From Acidobacteriaceae bacterium (GTDB taxonomy: Bacteria > Acidobacteriota > Terriglobia > Terriglobales > Acidobacteriaceae): a DNA stretch of 63,716 bases. The stretch lies in NCBI GenBank assembly GCA_030049955.1, contig JASIJX010000335.1:1-63716 (forward strand), read 5' to 3'. A program made the translations under genes and the position numbers. Each line of letters starts with the position of its first letter. Position 1 is the first letter of the stretch. Positions 24,440 through 31,031 of the stretch are shown in pieces. Under the pieces are notes generated by a model that did not search any database, had not been told where the DNA came from, and saw only the letters and a program-made list of their open reading frames with translations.

Positions 24440-25399
24440 CTATGCAGCGGAAGCTGAAAAAATGCTCGCGATCATCGCCGCGACAGAGATGATGAAGGCG
24501 GCTCCAAGGAATTCGCTAATGCGAAAGAGACGCAACTTCGCAAGCGAAGACTCGATCATCACCAGGACAATCGTGAACAACAGAATCTTGAACAGGATTA
24601 ATGGAATAGCAAGCAATACATGTCCGAGTTGCACTCCGCCGGCCAAGCCCCACGGTGCCAAAAGCACGTTGAGAAAGATGCAGGTGAGCACAAGGAATTT
24701 CATCTGGCCTCCCCACTTCATCAATGCTGCACCCCGCCCGGAGTATTCGAGCCCTTTCGACTCATCGATCATCGCGAGTTCGAAGTGCCCGGTTGGGTTA
24801 TCCACGGGAATTCTTCCACCCTCCGCCAAAATCAGCATCAGAAACGCGATGAGTAAAAGAATGTGAGCCGGAGAGAAGAATGCGGCAGGACTTTCCACCC
24901 ATTTCTTTTGAACGATGTACGGAATGGTGGATTGGGCCACGAACGAGACAGTGAAGAACACGATCATGAAGACCGGCTCGGCGAGGAACCCAACCATTCG
25001 CGTTCTGCTCGCCCCCATGGGACCATAAGGATTCCCTGTGTCGACCGCTGCTAATGCGGCGAAAAAACCTCCAAGCCCGAGGAAGAACCCTCCTGCGAGC
25101 ATATCGCCCATAAACGCAAAGGCGAGAGGGTAGTCCGTGAGAACGGGAATCAGGCTCGCGACGAATAGGGGAACGATAAAAACCAGATAGGGCGTTACGC
25201 GAAAGATCCATGTAGTTTCCGACGAGACAACCTCGTCTTTGTGGAAGAGCTTCCAGAGATCCCTATAAGCTTGAAAAACACTTGGTCCACGCTTGCTTTG
25301 AATGATTTCTTTAAATCGGCTGAGCACGCCGGAGTACAGAGGGGCGAAGCCGAGTACGAACAAGAGTTGAATGAGGTTGTAGAGAATCGTCCGTGCCAT
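24440..25399 (-). CDS. HyfC/HycD/NuoH-like membrane subunit
   Basis: 319 aa with eight predicted helices, family of NuoH/HycD, the subunit connecting the peripheral arm to the membrane arm. Landmarks: FAPLYSGVLSRFKEIIQSKR at the N-terminus, the cytoplasmic charged loop AEGGRIPVDNPTGHFELAMI, and the acidic segment DESKGLEYSGRGAA. The Glu/Asp-rich loops that form the quinone-side E channel in NuoH are kept. First structural gene of the operon, with GAGGGA before the ATG. It lies ~80 bases after the 43-codon leader ORF and below fluoride riboswitch 3. Confidence 0.9.
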   Translation of the reverse strand: MARTILYNLIQLLFVLGFAPLYSGVLSRFKEIIQSKRGPSVFQAYRDLWKLFHKDEVVSSETTWIFRVTPYLVFIVPLFVASLIPVLTDYPLAFAFMGDMLAGGFFLGLGGFFAALAAVDTGNPYGPMGASRTRMVGFLAEPVFMIVFFTVSFVAQSTIPYIVQKKWVESPAAFFSPAHILLLIAFLMLILAEGGRIPVDNPTGHFELAMIDESKGLEYSGRGAALMKWGGQMKFLVLTCIFLNVLLAPWGLAGGVQLGHVLLAIPLILFKILLFTIVLVMIESSLAKLRLFRISEFLGAAFIISVAAMIASIFSASAA

Positions 25400-25476
25400 C
25401 AGAACTTCCCTCGGCTTTGAATGTTGAGTGGCTACTCAGTGCAAGGAACGAAAAAGCCGCCTTTAGCGCACCTTTT

Positions 25477-25608
25477 TCAGCAGCGCCGGACGGCGACCGA
25501 AGCGGTCGCCTGGCACAACCCGGGCGCGGTCAATTGGGGAATCTGCAGGAGAGGATCTGATGCCAATTGCTGATGTTGTAAGGTGGATTTCTGCATGATC
25601 TTCTTCAC
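25477..25608 (-). CDS. 43-codon leader ORF under riboswitch 3
   Basis: GTG start with AAAGGAG 7 bases upstream; the frame starts VKKIMQKSTLQHQQ and ends SVAVRRC (43 residues). Its ribosome-binding site can be captured by ATTCCT of the aptamer, so it is the direct translational output of the switch, which supports real translation. The C-terminal codons lie over a strong hairpin (25492-25511). No family recognised. It may be a leader peptide coupling translation to transcription of the hydrogenase-related operon, or a small subunit. Confidence 0.5.
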   Translation of the reverse strand: MKKIMQKSTLQHQQLASDPLLQIPQLTAPGLCQATASVAVRRC

Positions 25609-25626
25609 GGCGCAACTCCTTTGAGG

Positions 25627-25676
25627 GTAGGAATCATCAGCCGTGAAGGCGGTTATCGGTGGAGTTCCATCACCGT
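25627..25676 (-). promoter_or_regulatory. Fluoride riboswitch 3 (minus strand), hydrogenase-related operon
   Basis: On the minus strand: GGTG ATGGAACT CCACC, GATAACCGCC, hairpin loop, GGCTGATGATTCCTAC. P1 is GGAA/TTCC where the other copies have GGAG/CTCC, a compensatory G-C to A-T change that supports the helix. ATTCCT can alternatively pair with AGGAGT, which carries the ribosome-binding site of the 43-codon ORF. Output is therefore translational. Confidence 0.92.
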
Positions 25677-25834
25677 CCCGACATGTAATGCGAACATATT
25701 GAACCGTAAGGGCCTAATTGTCAAGGTGCTAATTGCGAAAGGCGTCTTGATCTCGCAGTCGCTCAAAAAGCTCACGCCCGCGAAATGCGTGGCGATTGAC
25801 ATACCGTTGCACTGCTTTTGATACTGATAAGAGG
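25677..25834. promoter_or_regulatory. Divergent promoters for riboswitches 3 and 4
   Basis: The 158-base gap between two head-to-head aptamers carries a TTGACA box on each strand. On the plus strand TTGACA (25796-25801) is 17-18 bases from TGATACT (25819-25825). On the minus strand TTGACA (25724-25719) precedes AATATGTT; the spacing there is 18-20, so the -10 is less certain. No separate gene in the gap. Confidence 0.6.
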
Positions 25835-25908
25835 CGGGTGTTGGAGTCCACTCTTATATGCCCCGGAAGCGAGGGGAAGATGACTCCTACGAAGAAGACA
25901 TGAGGAGT
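25835..25908 (+). promoter_or_regulatory. Fluoride riboswitch 4 with RBS sequestration, upstream of MutS-like pair
   Basis: Aptamer 25835-25891: GGGTG (25836-25840) with CACTC around TTGGAGT, hairpin GCCCC/GGGG, then AAGATGACTCCTACG. P1 GGAGT/ACTCC. ACTCCT (25883-25888) is also complementary to AGGAGT (25903-25908), which contains the ribosome-binding site of the first MutS-like gene. Same translational logic as riboswitch 2. The usual AAC after the first arm is not clear here (TTATATG), so this copy is slightly off consensus. Confidence 0.85.
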
Positions 25909-25913
25909 TGTCT

Positions 25914-27572
25914 GTGCCCGCAAACCCCGCCAATCACCCGAACTTCAGTTCTTCGAAAGAATTTCACCGTTGGCCCCCTACTGGACCAGACGGAGCGACT
26001 CGCGAAACCGCAGTATTCCCGAGTATTCTCTTCGACTCGGGGGATGGTGACGGGCAAGTGGAGCAGCAAGAGGCTCCAGAGTTCTTTCTCGATTTGAATC
26101 TTGACCAGATTGTCAACGCGATTACTGCCGGCCGGGACGAATACGATCTCAAGCCATTCTTTTACACTCCACTGGCTCGCGTCGAAGCCGTTCGTTATCG
26201 TCAAGAGGTCTTCCGGGATCTTTTGGAAAATGCTCACCTGCTGCAGCTTGTTCGGTTATTTGCCGAGAGCATGCAGAAGATGCGCGCTCACCGGGCGGTT
26301 TCCGAAAAGCGATACTACAAGCGTCAAAAGCAGGCTGCCTTTCTCGATGGGGTTGAGACGTATTGCAATGCGACGCGGGACCTCACAGAGGGCTTGTTCT
26401 CCTTGAGCCTCTCATCGAGAGGCTTCCAAGCGATTCGCGATTTTCTGATACGCTACTCCGGCTCAGAAGAATTCACCAACCTCAGGGATGAAACGGAACA
26501 GGTCCGAGCCGCTCTCGCGAAGGTTCGATACTCGCTCCACATTTACCAAGGACATGTTGCAGTCGATCGCGATCACAGACGAGGCGACTACAGCGAAGAA
26601 GTTCTCAAAACTTTCGAGAAATTCCGCCAAGCCGATCCCCGCAACTATCGCCTCAAGTTAACTCTGTCGAGGGAGATGACTCACATTGAAGCGCGAATCC
26701 TCGACCTGGTTGCTGCGCTGCATTCGGAAGTCTTCGCGCACCTCGACGACTACTTCGATCGCTATCGCAACTACTCTCATGAACTGATTGCCAGATTCGA
26801 TCGGGAGGTGCAGTTCTACACCGCCTACCTCGAACAGTTAGAAGAGTTGAAGAAGGCTGGGCTCCCGTTCTGCCTCCCCAGCGTCAGTATTGATTCGAAA
26901 GAAATCCAAGCGGTCGACACCTACGATCTCGCGCTTGCCATTCAGTTGAATAATGCCCGAAAAAATGTTGTCACGAACAGCTTCAACTTGGAAGAACCGG
27001 AACGCATCTTCGTTGTGTCTGGGCCAAACCAAGGCGGCAAAACCACGTTCGCCCGTACTTTCGGACAGCTCCACTATTTGGCGGCTCTTGGCTGTCCAGT
27101 ACCGGGTGCGTCGGCAAAATTGTTCCTGTTTGACAAGCTTTTCACGCATTTCGAGAGGGAGGAGGACATCAAGAATCTGCGTGGGAAGCTCGAAGATGAG
27201 CTGATCCGCATCAACGCGATCCTCGAGAAGGCGACACCAAACAGTATCCTCATTATGAACGAAAGCTTCCTGTCTACGACGATGGGCGATGCGCTCTTTC
27301 TGAACCGCGAGGTGATGAAGCGGGTAGCGGCACTAAACATACTTTGCGTCACCGTCACTTTTCTAGACGAGATGGCTTCCTTCAACGAAGCGACAGTGAG
27401 CATGGTCAGCATGGTCAATCCCACGGATCCGCAACAGCGAACATTCAAGGTCATTCGCAAACCAGCAGACGGGCTTGCCTACGCCGCTGCAATCGCCGAA
27501 AAATATCACCTGACCTATGATGCTGTGATTGCGCGGGTCGACGCGAGGCAAAGCGGGGTAACCGGATCATGA
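25914..27572 (+). CDS. MutS-related ATPase, copy A
   Basis: 552 aa from the GTG chosen here, 6 bases after GAGGAG; the in-frame TTG at 25908 touches the ribosome-binding site and is less likely. Only the core and ATPase parts of MutS are present: a long helical lever region (~85-320), then Walker A GPNQGGKT (370-377), the Q/signature region HFEREEDIKNLRGKLEDEL, and a Walker B-like LIMNESFLSTTMG. The MutS Walker B is LDE; here the acidic pair is Asn-Glu. No N-terminal mismatch-binding domain and no Smr nuclease domain. MutS-like genes are known companions of fluoride riboswitches but their job is not known. Coupled to copy B by a 4-base overlap. Confidence 0.88.
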   Translation: MPANPANHPNFSSSKEFHRWPPTGPDGATRETAVFPSILFDSGDGDGQVEQQEAPEFFLDLNLDQIVNAITAGRDEYDLKPFFYTPLARVEAVRYRQEVFRDLLENAHLLQLVRLFAESMQKMRAHRAVSEKRYYKRQKQAAFLDGVETYCNATRDLTEGLFSLSLSSRGFQAIRDFLIRYSGSEEFTNLRDETEQVRAALAKVRYSLHIYQGHVAVDRDHRRGDYSEEVLKTFEKFRQADPRNYRLKLTLSREMTHIEARILDLVAALHSEVFAHLDDYFDRYRNYSHELIARFDREVQFYTAYLEQLEELKKAGLPFCLPSVSIDSKEIQAVDTYDLALAIQLNNARKNVVTNSFNLEEPERIFVVSGPNQGGKTTFARTFGQLHYLAALGCPVPGASAKLFLFDKLFTHFEREEDIKNLRGKLEDELIRINAILEKATPNSILIMNESFLSTTMGDALFLNREVMKRVAALNILCVTVTFLDEMASFNEATVSMVSMVNPTDPQQRTFKVIRKPADGLAYAAAIAEKYHLTYDAVIARVDARQSGVTGS

Positions 27573-29116
27573 AGGTTTTCCTCATGTTTTGTGATCGCGA
27601 CTTCACTCTCGAAGAAGGCGTACCCCCCAATGCTCGGGAACTGATCCAAGATCTAGAGCTGAACACTTTATTTCGAGCGATGGCCGGAAGCGATGAGTTT
27701 CTGTTCCAAGTCGTCAGAAGCGCCGTACTCGCGAGCGTAAAAAGCCGGGAAGCGATTGTCTATCGGCAGGAGATACTTGCGGAAAGTTTGGAATTCCCAG
27801 ATATCGTGCAAGATCTCTACTCTCTCGCAGTCAATGCCATTGAACGCGAAAAGCATATCTGGGGCTGGTTCTCGCTTTCCTCCCCGGACTCCCTCTTGCA
27901 CAGATCCGTCGAGGCACTTGGATTGTTTGTTGGATCATTGGAGCGCCTCAAGAAGCTCGCTGACGAGCACAGCTCCAAATTCCGCTCCCAGGGATTCCGA
28001 CGCTTTTTTGGCATGATCGTCGAGGAGCTCAACGATATTTATCTGCAGGCGATAAAGAACCACCTAGCACTGCTGGAATTCCGCGGCGGCATATTGATGA
28101 GTGCAGATCTCGGGCCGGATCTTCGAGGGACCAGGTACGTGCTCCATAGCCTCGAGGTAAAGAAGTTGGGTTGGCTAGAGCAGCTCCACAAATGGGCGGG
28201 ACAGATCACCCGTAAGAATGACTCGGCGCTCGCATTTGACGTCGACCCCCGCGACGAGGCCGGCTTACATGCGTTGGAGGCATTGAGAACTCAGGGAATC
28301 ATCCATGTTGCGACGGCATTGTCGCAGTCGAGCGACCACATCCTGAGTTTCTTTAAGGCACTGCAGTTGGAACTGGGATTTTATGTAGGCTGTCTCAACT
28401 TGCGGGAGAAACTCGCTGCGAAACAGGAGCCTATGTGCGTTCCGACTCCACTATGCGAGGAACACGAGGTCCTTCGATGTTCGGGAATCTACGATGTGTG
28501 CCTGAGCCTGAGCACAACTGAGCGGGTGGTCGGCAACGACATTACCGGCGAGAATAAATCTCTGGTTATGATTACAGGGGCCAATCGGGGCGGCAAATCG
28601 ACATTTCTGCGCAGCGTTGGATTGGCTCAACTCATGATGCAGTGCGGCATGTTTGTATCGGCTCGGGAGTTTCACGCTAACATTTGCCACGGGGTTTTCA
28701 CGCACTTCAAGCGCGAAGAAGATGCCAGCATGAAGAGCGGCAAGCTCGATGAAGAACTCAGCAGAATGAGCGGTATTGTGGAGCAAATTGTACCTCGCTG
28801 TGTACTTCTCCTGAATGAATCGTTCGCTTCAACGAACGAGCGAGAAGGCTCAGAAATCGCTCGACAAATTGTTCTAGCTCTTCTGGACAAGAAAGTGAAG
28901 ATCTTCTATGTCACTCACATGTTCGATTTGGCGGATGGATTCTTCCGGCAACAGACGGATTCCGCACTCTTCCTCTGTGCCGAACGTCTTGAGGATGGCA
29001 CGCGTACTTTCCGCCTTCTAGAAGGGGCGCCCGAGCGGACAAGTTATGGGGAAGATCTGTTCCGGCGAATATTTGAAGCCGAATCCGAGCGCCTTCAGGT
29101 CTCGGCTCAGGATTGA
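27569..29116 (+). CDS. MutS-related ATPase, copy B
   Basis: 515 aa, ATGA overlap with copy A. Helical core (~20-330), Walker A GANRGGKS (337-344), THFKREEDASMKSGKLDEEL signature region, Walker B-like LLLNESFASTNEREG with Asn-Glu as in copy A, and a His switch THMFDLADGF. The different N-terminus and ATPase details suggest that copies A and B form a heterodimer, comparable to MutS homologue pairs with two composite ATP sites. DNA binding cannot be inferred because the mismatch-recognition domain is absent; a clamp-like or RNA/ribosome role as in MutS2 is possible. Confidence 0.88.
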   Translation: MKVFLMFCDRDFTLEEGVPPNARELIQDLELNTLFRAMAGSDEFLFQVVRSAVLASVKSREAIVYRQEILAESLEFPDIVQDLYSLAVNAIEREKHIWGWFSLSSPDSLLHRSVEALGLFVGSLERLKKLADEHSSKFRSQGFRRFFGMIVEELNDIYLQAIKNHLALLEFRGGILMSADLGPDLRGTRYVLHSLEVKKLGWLEQLHKWAGQITRKNDSALAFDVDPRDEAGLHALEALRTQGIIHVATALSQSSDHILSFFKALQLELGFYVGCLNLREKLAAKQEPMCVPTPLCEEHEVLRCSGIYDVCLSLSTTERVVGNDITGENKSLVMITGANRGGKSTFLRSVGLAQLMMQCGMFVSAREFHANICHGVFTHFKREEDASMKSGKLDEELSRMSGIVEQIVPRCVLLLNESFASTNEREGSEIARQIVLALLDKKVKIFYVTHMFDLADGFFRQQTDSALFLCAERLEDGTRTFRLLEGAPERTSYGEDLFRRIFEAESERLQVSAQD

Positions 29117-29197
29117 GCGGGCAGATGAACGATGGGCCATGGTCTTCAAGTCTGATTAGGGCAATCGATTCGCGCTTTCTCATCGTCATACGTTAAC

Positions 29198-29294
29198 TTG
29201 GAGGCCGAGACGTGCTTACTTCTCCACATTGCCGGGTTGCCGCCCGAAACGGGCCGGATGATGACTCCTGCGATCACGCAGGGGTCTTTCTTTT
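29198..29294 (+). promoter_or_regulatory. Fluoride riboswitch 5 (degenerate) with terminator
   Basis: The 3' half is clear: hairpin GCCGCCC/GGGCCGG, then ATGATGACTCCTGCG. The 5' half is atypical: GGAG (29200-29203) and CTCC (29222-29225) are 18 bases apart instead of about 8, and the AAC is not seen. A strong terminator follows: GACTCCTGCG / CGCAGGGGTC with an ATCA loop and TTTCTTTT (29263-29294). The terminator reuses the aptamer strand ACTCC. The 3' half closely matches riboswitch 6, so the two are probably a tandem duplication; this copy may bind weakly or not at all. Confidence 0.7.
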
Positions 29295-29330
29295 GCTCCT
29301 GCTTCCGAGAGAGCAAGGCGGACCGTCTCT

Positions 29331-29519
29331 ATGGAGCATCCAACGGAGCCAAATTTCGTTCATCGGACCAACGGCGACGGTACCTTCGATTCGATCTGTT
29401 TAAAATGCTTCATGACCGTCGCGACAGTGAAGTACCAGGTCGACCTAAAAAATGTGGAGTGTGAACATGCCTGCGATCCACAAACGGTCGCGGGATTCAG
29501 AATTGAACGTAGCAACTGA
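29331..29519 (+). CDS. Small CxxC/CxxxC acidobacterial protein (62 aa)
   Basis: 62 aa, soluble. Pattern NGDGTFDSICLKCFMTVAT, then a helix ending ECEHACDP. This matches a family of short acidobacterial proteins with a conserved 'DSICxxCxxTVAT ... H-x-CDP' core that I recall as unnamed. Cys-x-x-Cys plus His/Cys could bind zinc as a small treble-clef-like finger. The ribosome-binding site is weak. Lies directly below the terminator of riboswitch 5, so it is probably its regulated gene. Confidence 0.65.
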   Translation: MEHPTEPNFVHRTNGDGTFDSICLKCFMTVATVKYQVDLKNVECEHACDPQTVAGFRIERSN

Positions 29520-29597
29520 ACCTAAGAAACAGGCTGAGTTCCATGCCAATCACTCGAAAACCTTTGCAGTTGAATTCGCAAATATGCTACTTTCGTG

Positions 29598-29679
29598 ATG
29601 GCGAAGGAATCCGCCATTAAGCGCCACCCGAAATGGGCTGGCTGATGACTCCTGCGATGGCGCTGGGGTCTTTCTTTTT
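29598..29679 (+). promoter_or_regulatory. Fluoride riboswitch 6 with intrinsic terminator, upstream of pyrophosphatase
   Basis: Aptamer 29598-29656: GGCG AAGGAAT CCGCC, ATTAAGC, hairpin GCCACCC/GGGCTGGC, then TGATGACTCCTGCG. Overlapping terminator: GACTCC (29647-29652) with GGGGTC (29665-29670) and inner GCG/CGC, followed by TTTCTTTTT. Aptamer P1 and terminator compete for ACTCC, so fluoride should cause read-through. Transcriptional ON switch. Confidence 0.92.
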
Positions 29680-29710
29680 GCTCCTGTGCCGCATGGGTAA
29701 AGGAGCTCCT

Positions 29711-30244
29711 ATGGAGAATTATCTCGACCTCCCGATCGGCGACAAAGCGCCTGAGATCGTCACCGCCGTCATCGAAGTTCCCCAAGACAGTACCAATAAA
29801 TACGAGTACGACAAAGACATGAACGTCTTTGTGTTGGATCGCGTGCTGCACTCGCCAGTACACTTTCCCGGTGATTATGGCTTCATTTCGCAGACCGCCG
29901 CTCAGGATGGCGAGCCCCTTGACGTTCTGGTTCTGGGCAACACGCCGGTTTTCCCGGGCTGCGTTTACAACGCCCGACCGATTGGCCTTTTCATCATGCT
30001 CGATCAGGGAGTCTGCGACGAGAAAATTGTGGCTTATTCCACCGCCAACCCGCGATTCCGGGACGTCAACAGCTACCAGGAAGTGCAGGAGCATATCTTG
30101 CGCGAAATTGAGCATTTCTTTTCGGTCTATAAGAACCTGGAAGGGAAACAGACGAAGGTAATTGGATGGAAGGACCGCGAAGAAGCATTCGCGGTGATCC
30201 GATCGAGTCATGAACGCTTTACGCACAACCTAGTTGCGCAGTGA
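29711..30244 (+). CDS. ppa: Inorganic pyrophosphatase, class A (family I)
   Basis: Hydrolyses PPi to 2 Pi, Mg-dependent, cytoplasmic. 177 aa from the ATG after AAAGGAG; the longer frame would run through the riboswitch. Active-site residues of the family are visible: K30/E32 (NKYEYDKD), R44 (VLDRVLHSP), Tyr in FPGDYGFIS, the signature D66-G-E68-P-L-D71, and D98/D103. The middle acidic residue is Glu instead of the common Asp. Fluoride is a strong inhibitor of this enzyme class, so an inducible copy fits the island. Cotranscribed with the ATPase gene 9 bases downstream. Confidence 0.95.
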   Translation: MENYLDLPIGDKAPEIVTAVIEVPQDSTNKYEYDKDMNVFVLDRVLHSPVHFPGDYGFISQTAAQDGEPLDVLVLGNTPVFPGCVYNARPIGLFIMLDQGVCDEKIVAYSTANPRFRDVNSYQEVQEHILREIEHFFSVYKNLEGKQTKVIGWKDREEAFAVIRSSHERFTHNLVAQ

Positions 30245-30253
30245 GGACGATCG

Positions 30254-31009
30254 ATGCCCGTTTCAGCATTGTATAGCGCTACCGATTCGCAGCAATATCT
30301 CGCAACGGTAGATCGGGTCGAGGAGATGGCGCGGCTGCGGGCACAGGCGCAGCGAAGAAAGCCTATGCTCATTTTTGGAGGCGAAGGTGTGGGCAAGACA
30401 CGGCTGGTTGAGGCATTTGTGAAGACTCAGCCGCTCGCGCTGCATGTTCCAAAGACGCAATCGCCGCGTGAGATTCTTCTGACTTTGGTCCAAGAACTTC
30501 GCCGAACTGGACACAAGGCGATTACCTTGCCTTCCGAACCAGCCTCAAAGAGCACTGGATCTCTCAAGGCAATCGTCCAACGAGCACTGGATCAGGCCAC
30601 TTTTTTGCTGGTGATGGACCATCTGGCTGGTCCTTCGCGCGTGGTGACCGGACTTATTAAGGATCTCAACTATTACGACCGCACGCCGGTGTTCTTCGTT
30701 GCCCGCACGCCACACATGGAGGACATCGGCGCGCTGCAGCCGATGTGCGCACGGAAATCAGAGTGTTTGGAGATGAAAGATTTCCCTCCGTCGATCGCCC
30801 TGGAATTCGTCCGGCGAGAGGCTGAACGAACTCGGCTACTGGCCTCCAACTTGGACGAGGTTTTGCACTCTCTCGTTGAATGGAGCAAGGGCAACCCGGG
30901 TAGTTTGATCCAGATGGTGCAGATGGCGCATCTGCCGCGCTACCGCGCAGATGACCAGGTCAAGATTCATATCCTCTATGTCGATTACCGCATGGGCCGT
31001 CGCAGCTAG
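30254..31009 (+). CDS. AAA/STAND-type ATP-binding protein
   Basis: 251 aa. Walker A GGEGVGKTRL (~42-51), Walker B-like FLLVMDHL (~117-124), a sensor-like Arg region TPVFFVARTPH, and a C-terminal helical WSKGNPGSLIQMV motif seen in ATPases of the STAND/ORC type. It lacks an effector or DNA-binding domain. GAGGA lies a few bases before the ATG. Paired with pyrophosphatase under riboswitch 6. Function unknown; perhaps a chaperone-like or regulatory ATPase. Confidence 0.75.
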   Translation: MPVSALYSATDSQQYLATVDRVEEMARLRAQAQRRKPMLIFGGEGVGKTRLVEAFVKTQPLALHVPKTQSPREILLTLVQELRRTGHKAITLPSEPASKSTGSLKAIVQRALDQATFLLVMDHLAGPSRVVTGLIKDLNYYDRTPVFFVARTPHMEDIGALQPMCARKSECLEMKDFPPSIALEFVRREAERTRLLASNLDEVLHSLVEWSKGNPGSLIQMVQMAHLPRYRADDQVKIHILYVDYRMGRRS

Positions 31010-31031
31010 GCTCGATGAGCGAGGCGAGCAA

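Noticed and set aside
25492..25511. Strong GC hairpin as a terminator of the hydrogenase-like operon leader
   Set aside because: No T run follows on either strand, and it lies inside the 43-codon frame. It may modulate read-through but cannot be called an intrinsic terminator.
29633..29710. Start of pyrophosphatase at 29633
   Set aside because: The extra 26 codons would run through the riboswitch aptamer and terminator. AAAGGAG sits just before the ATG at 29711, where family members also begin.
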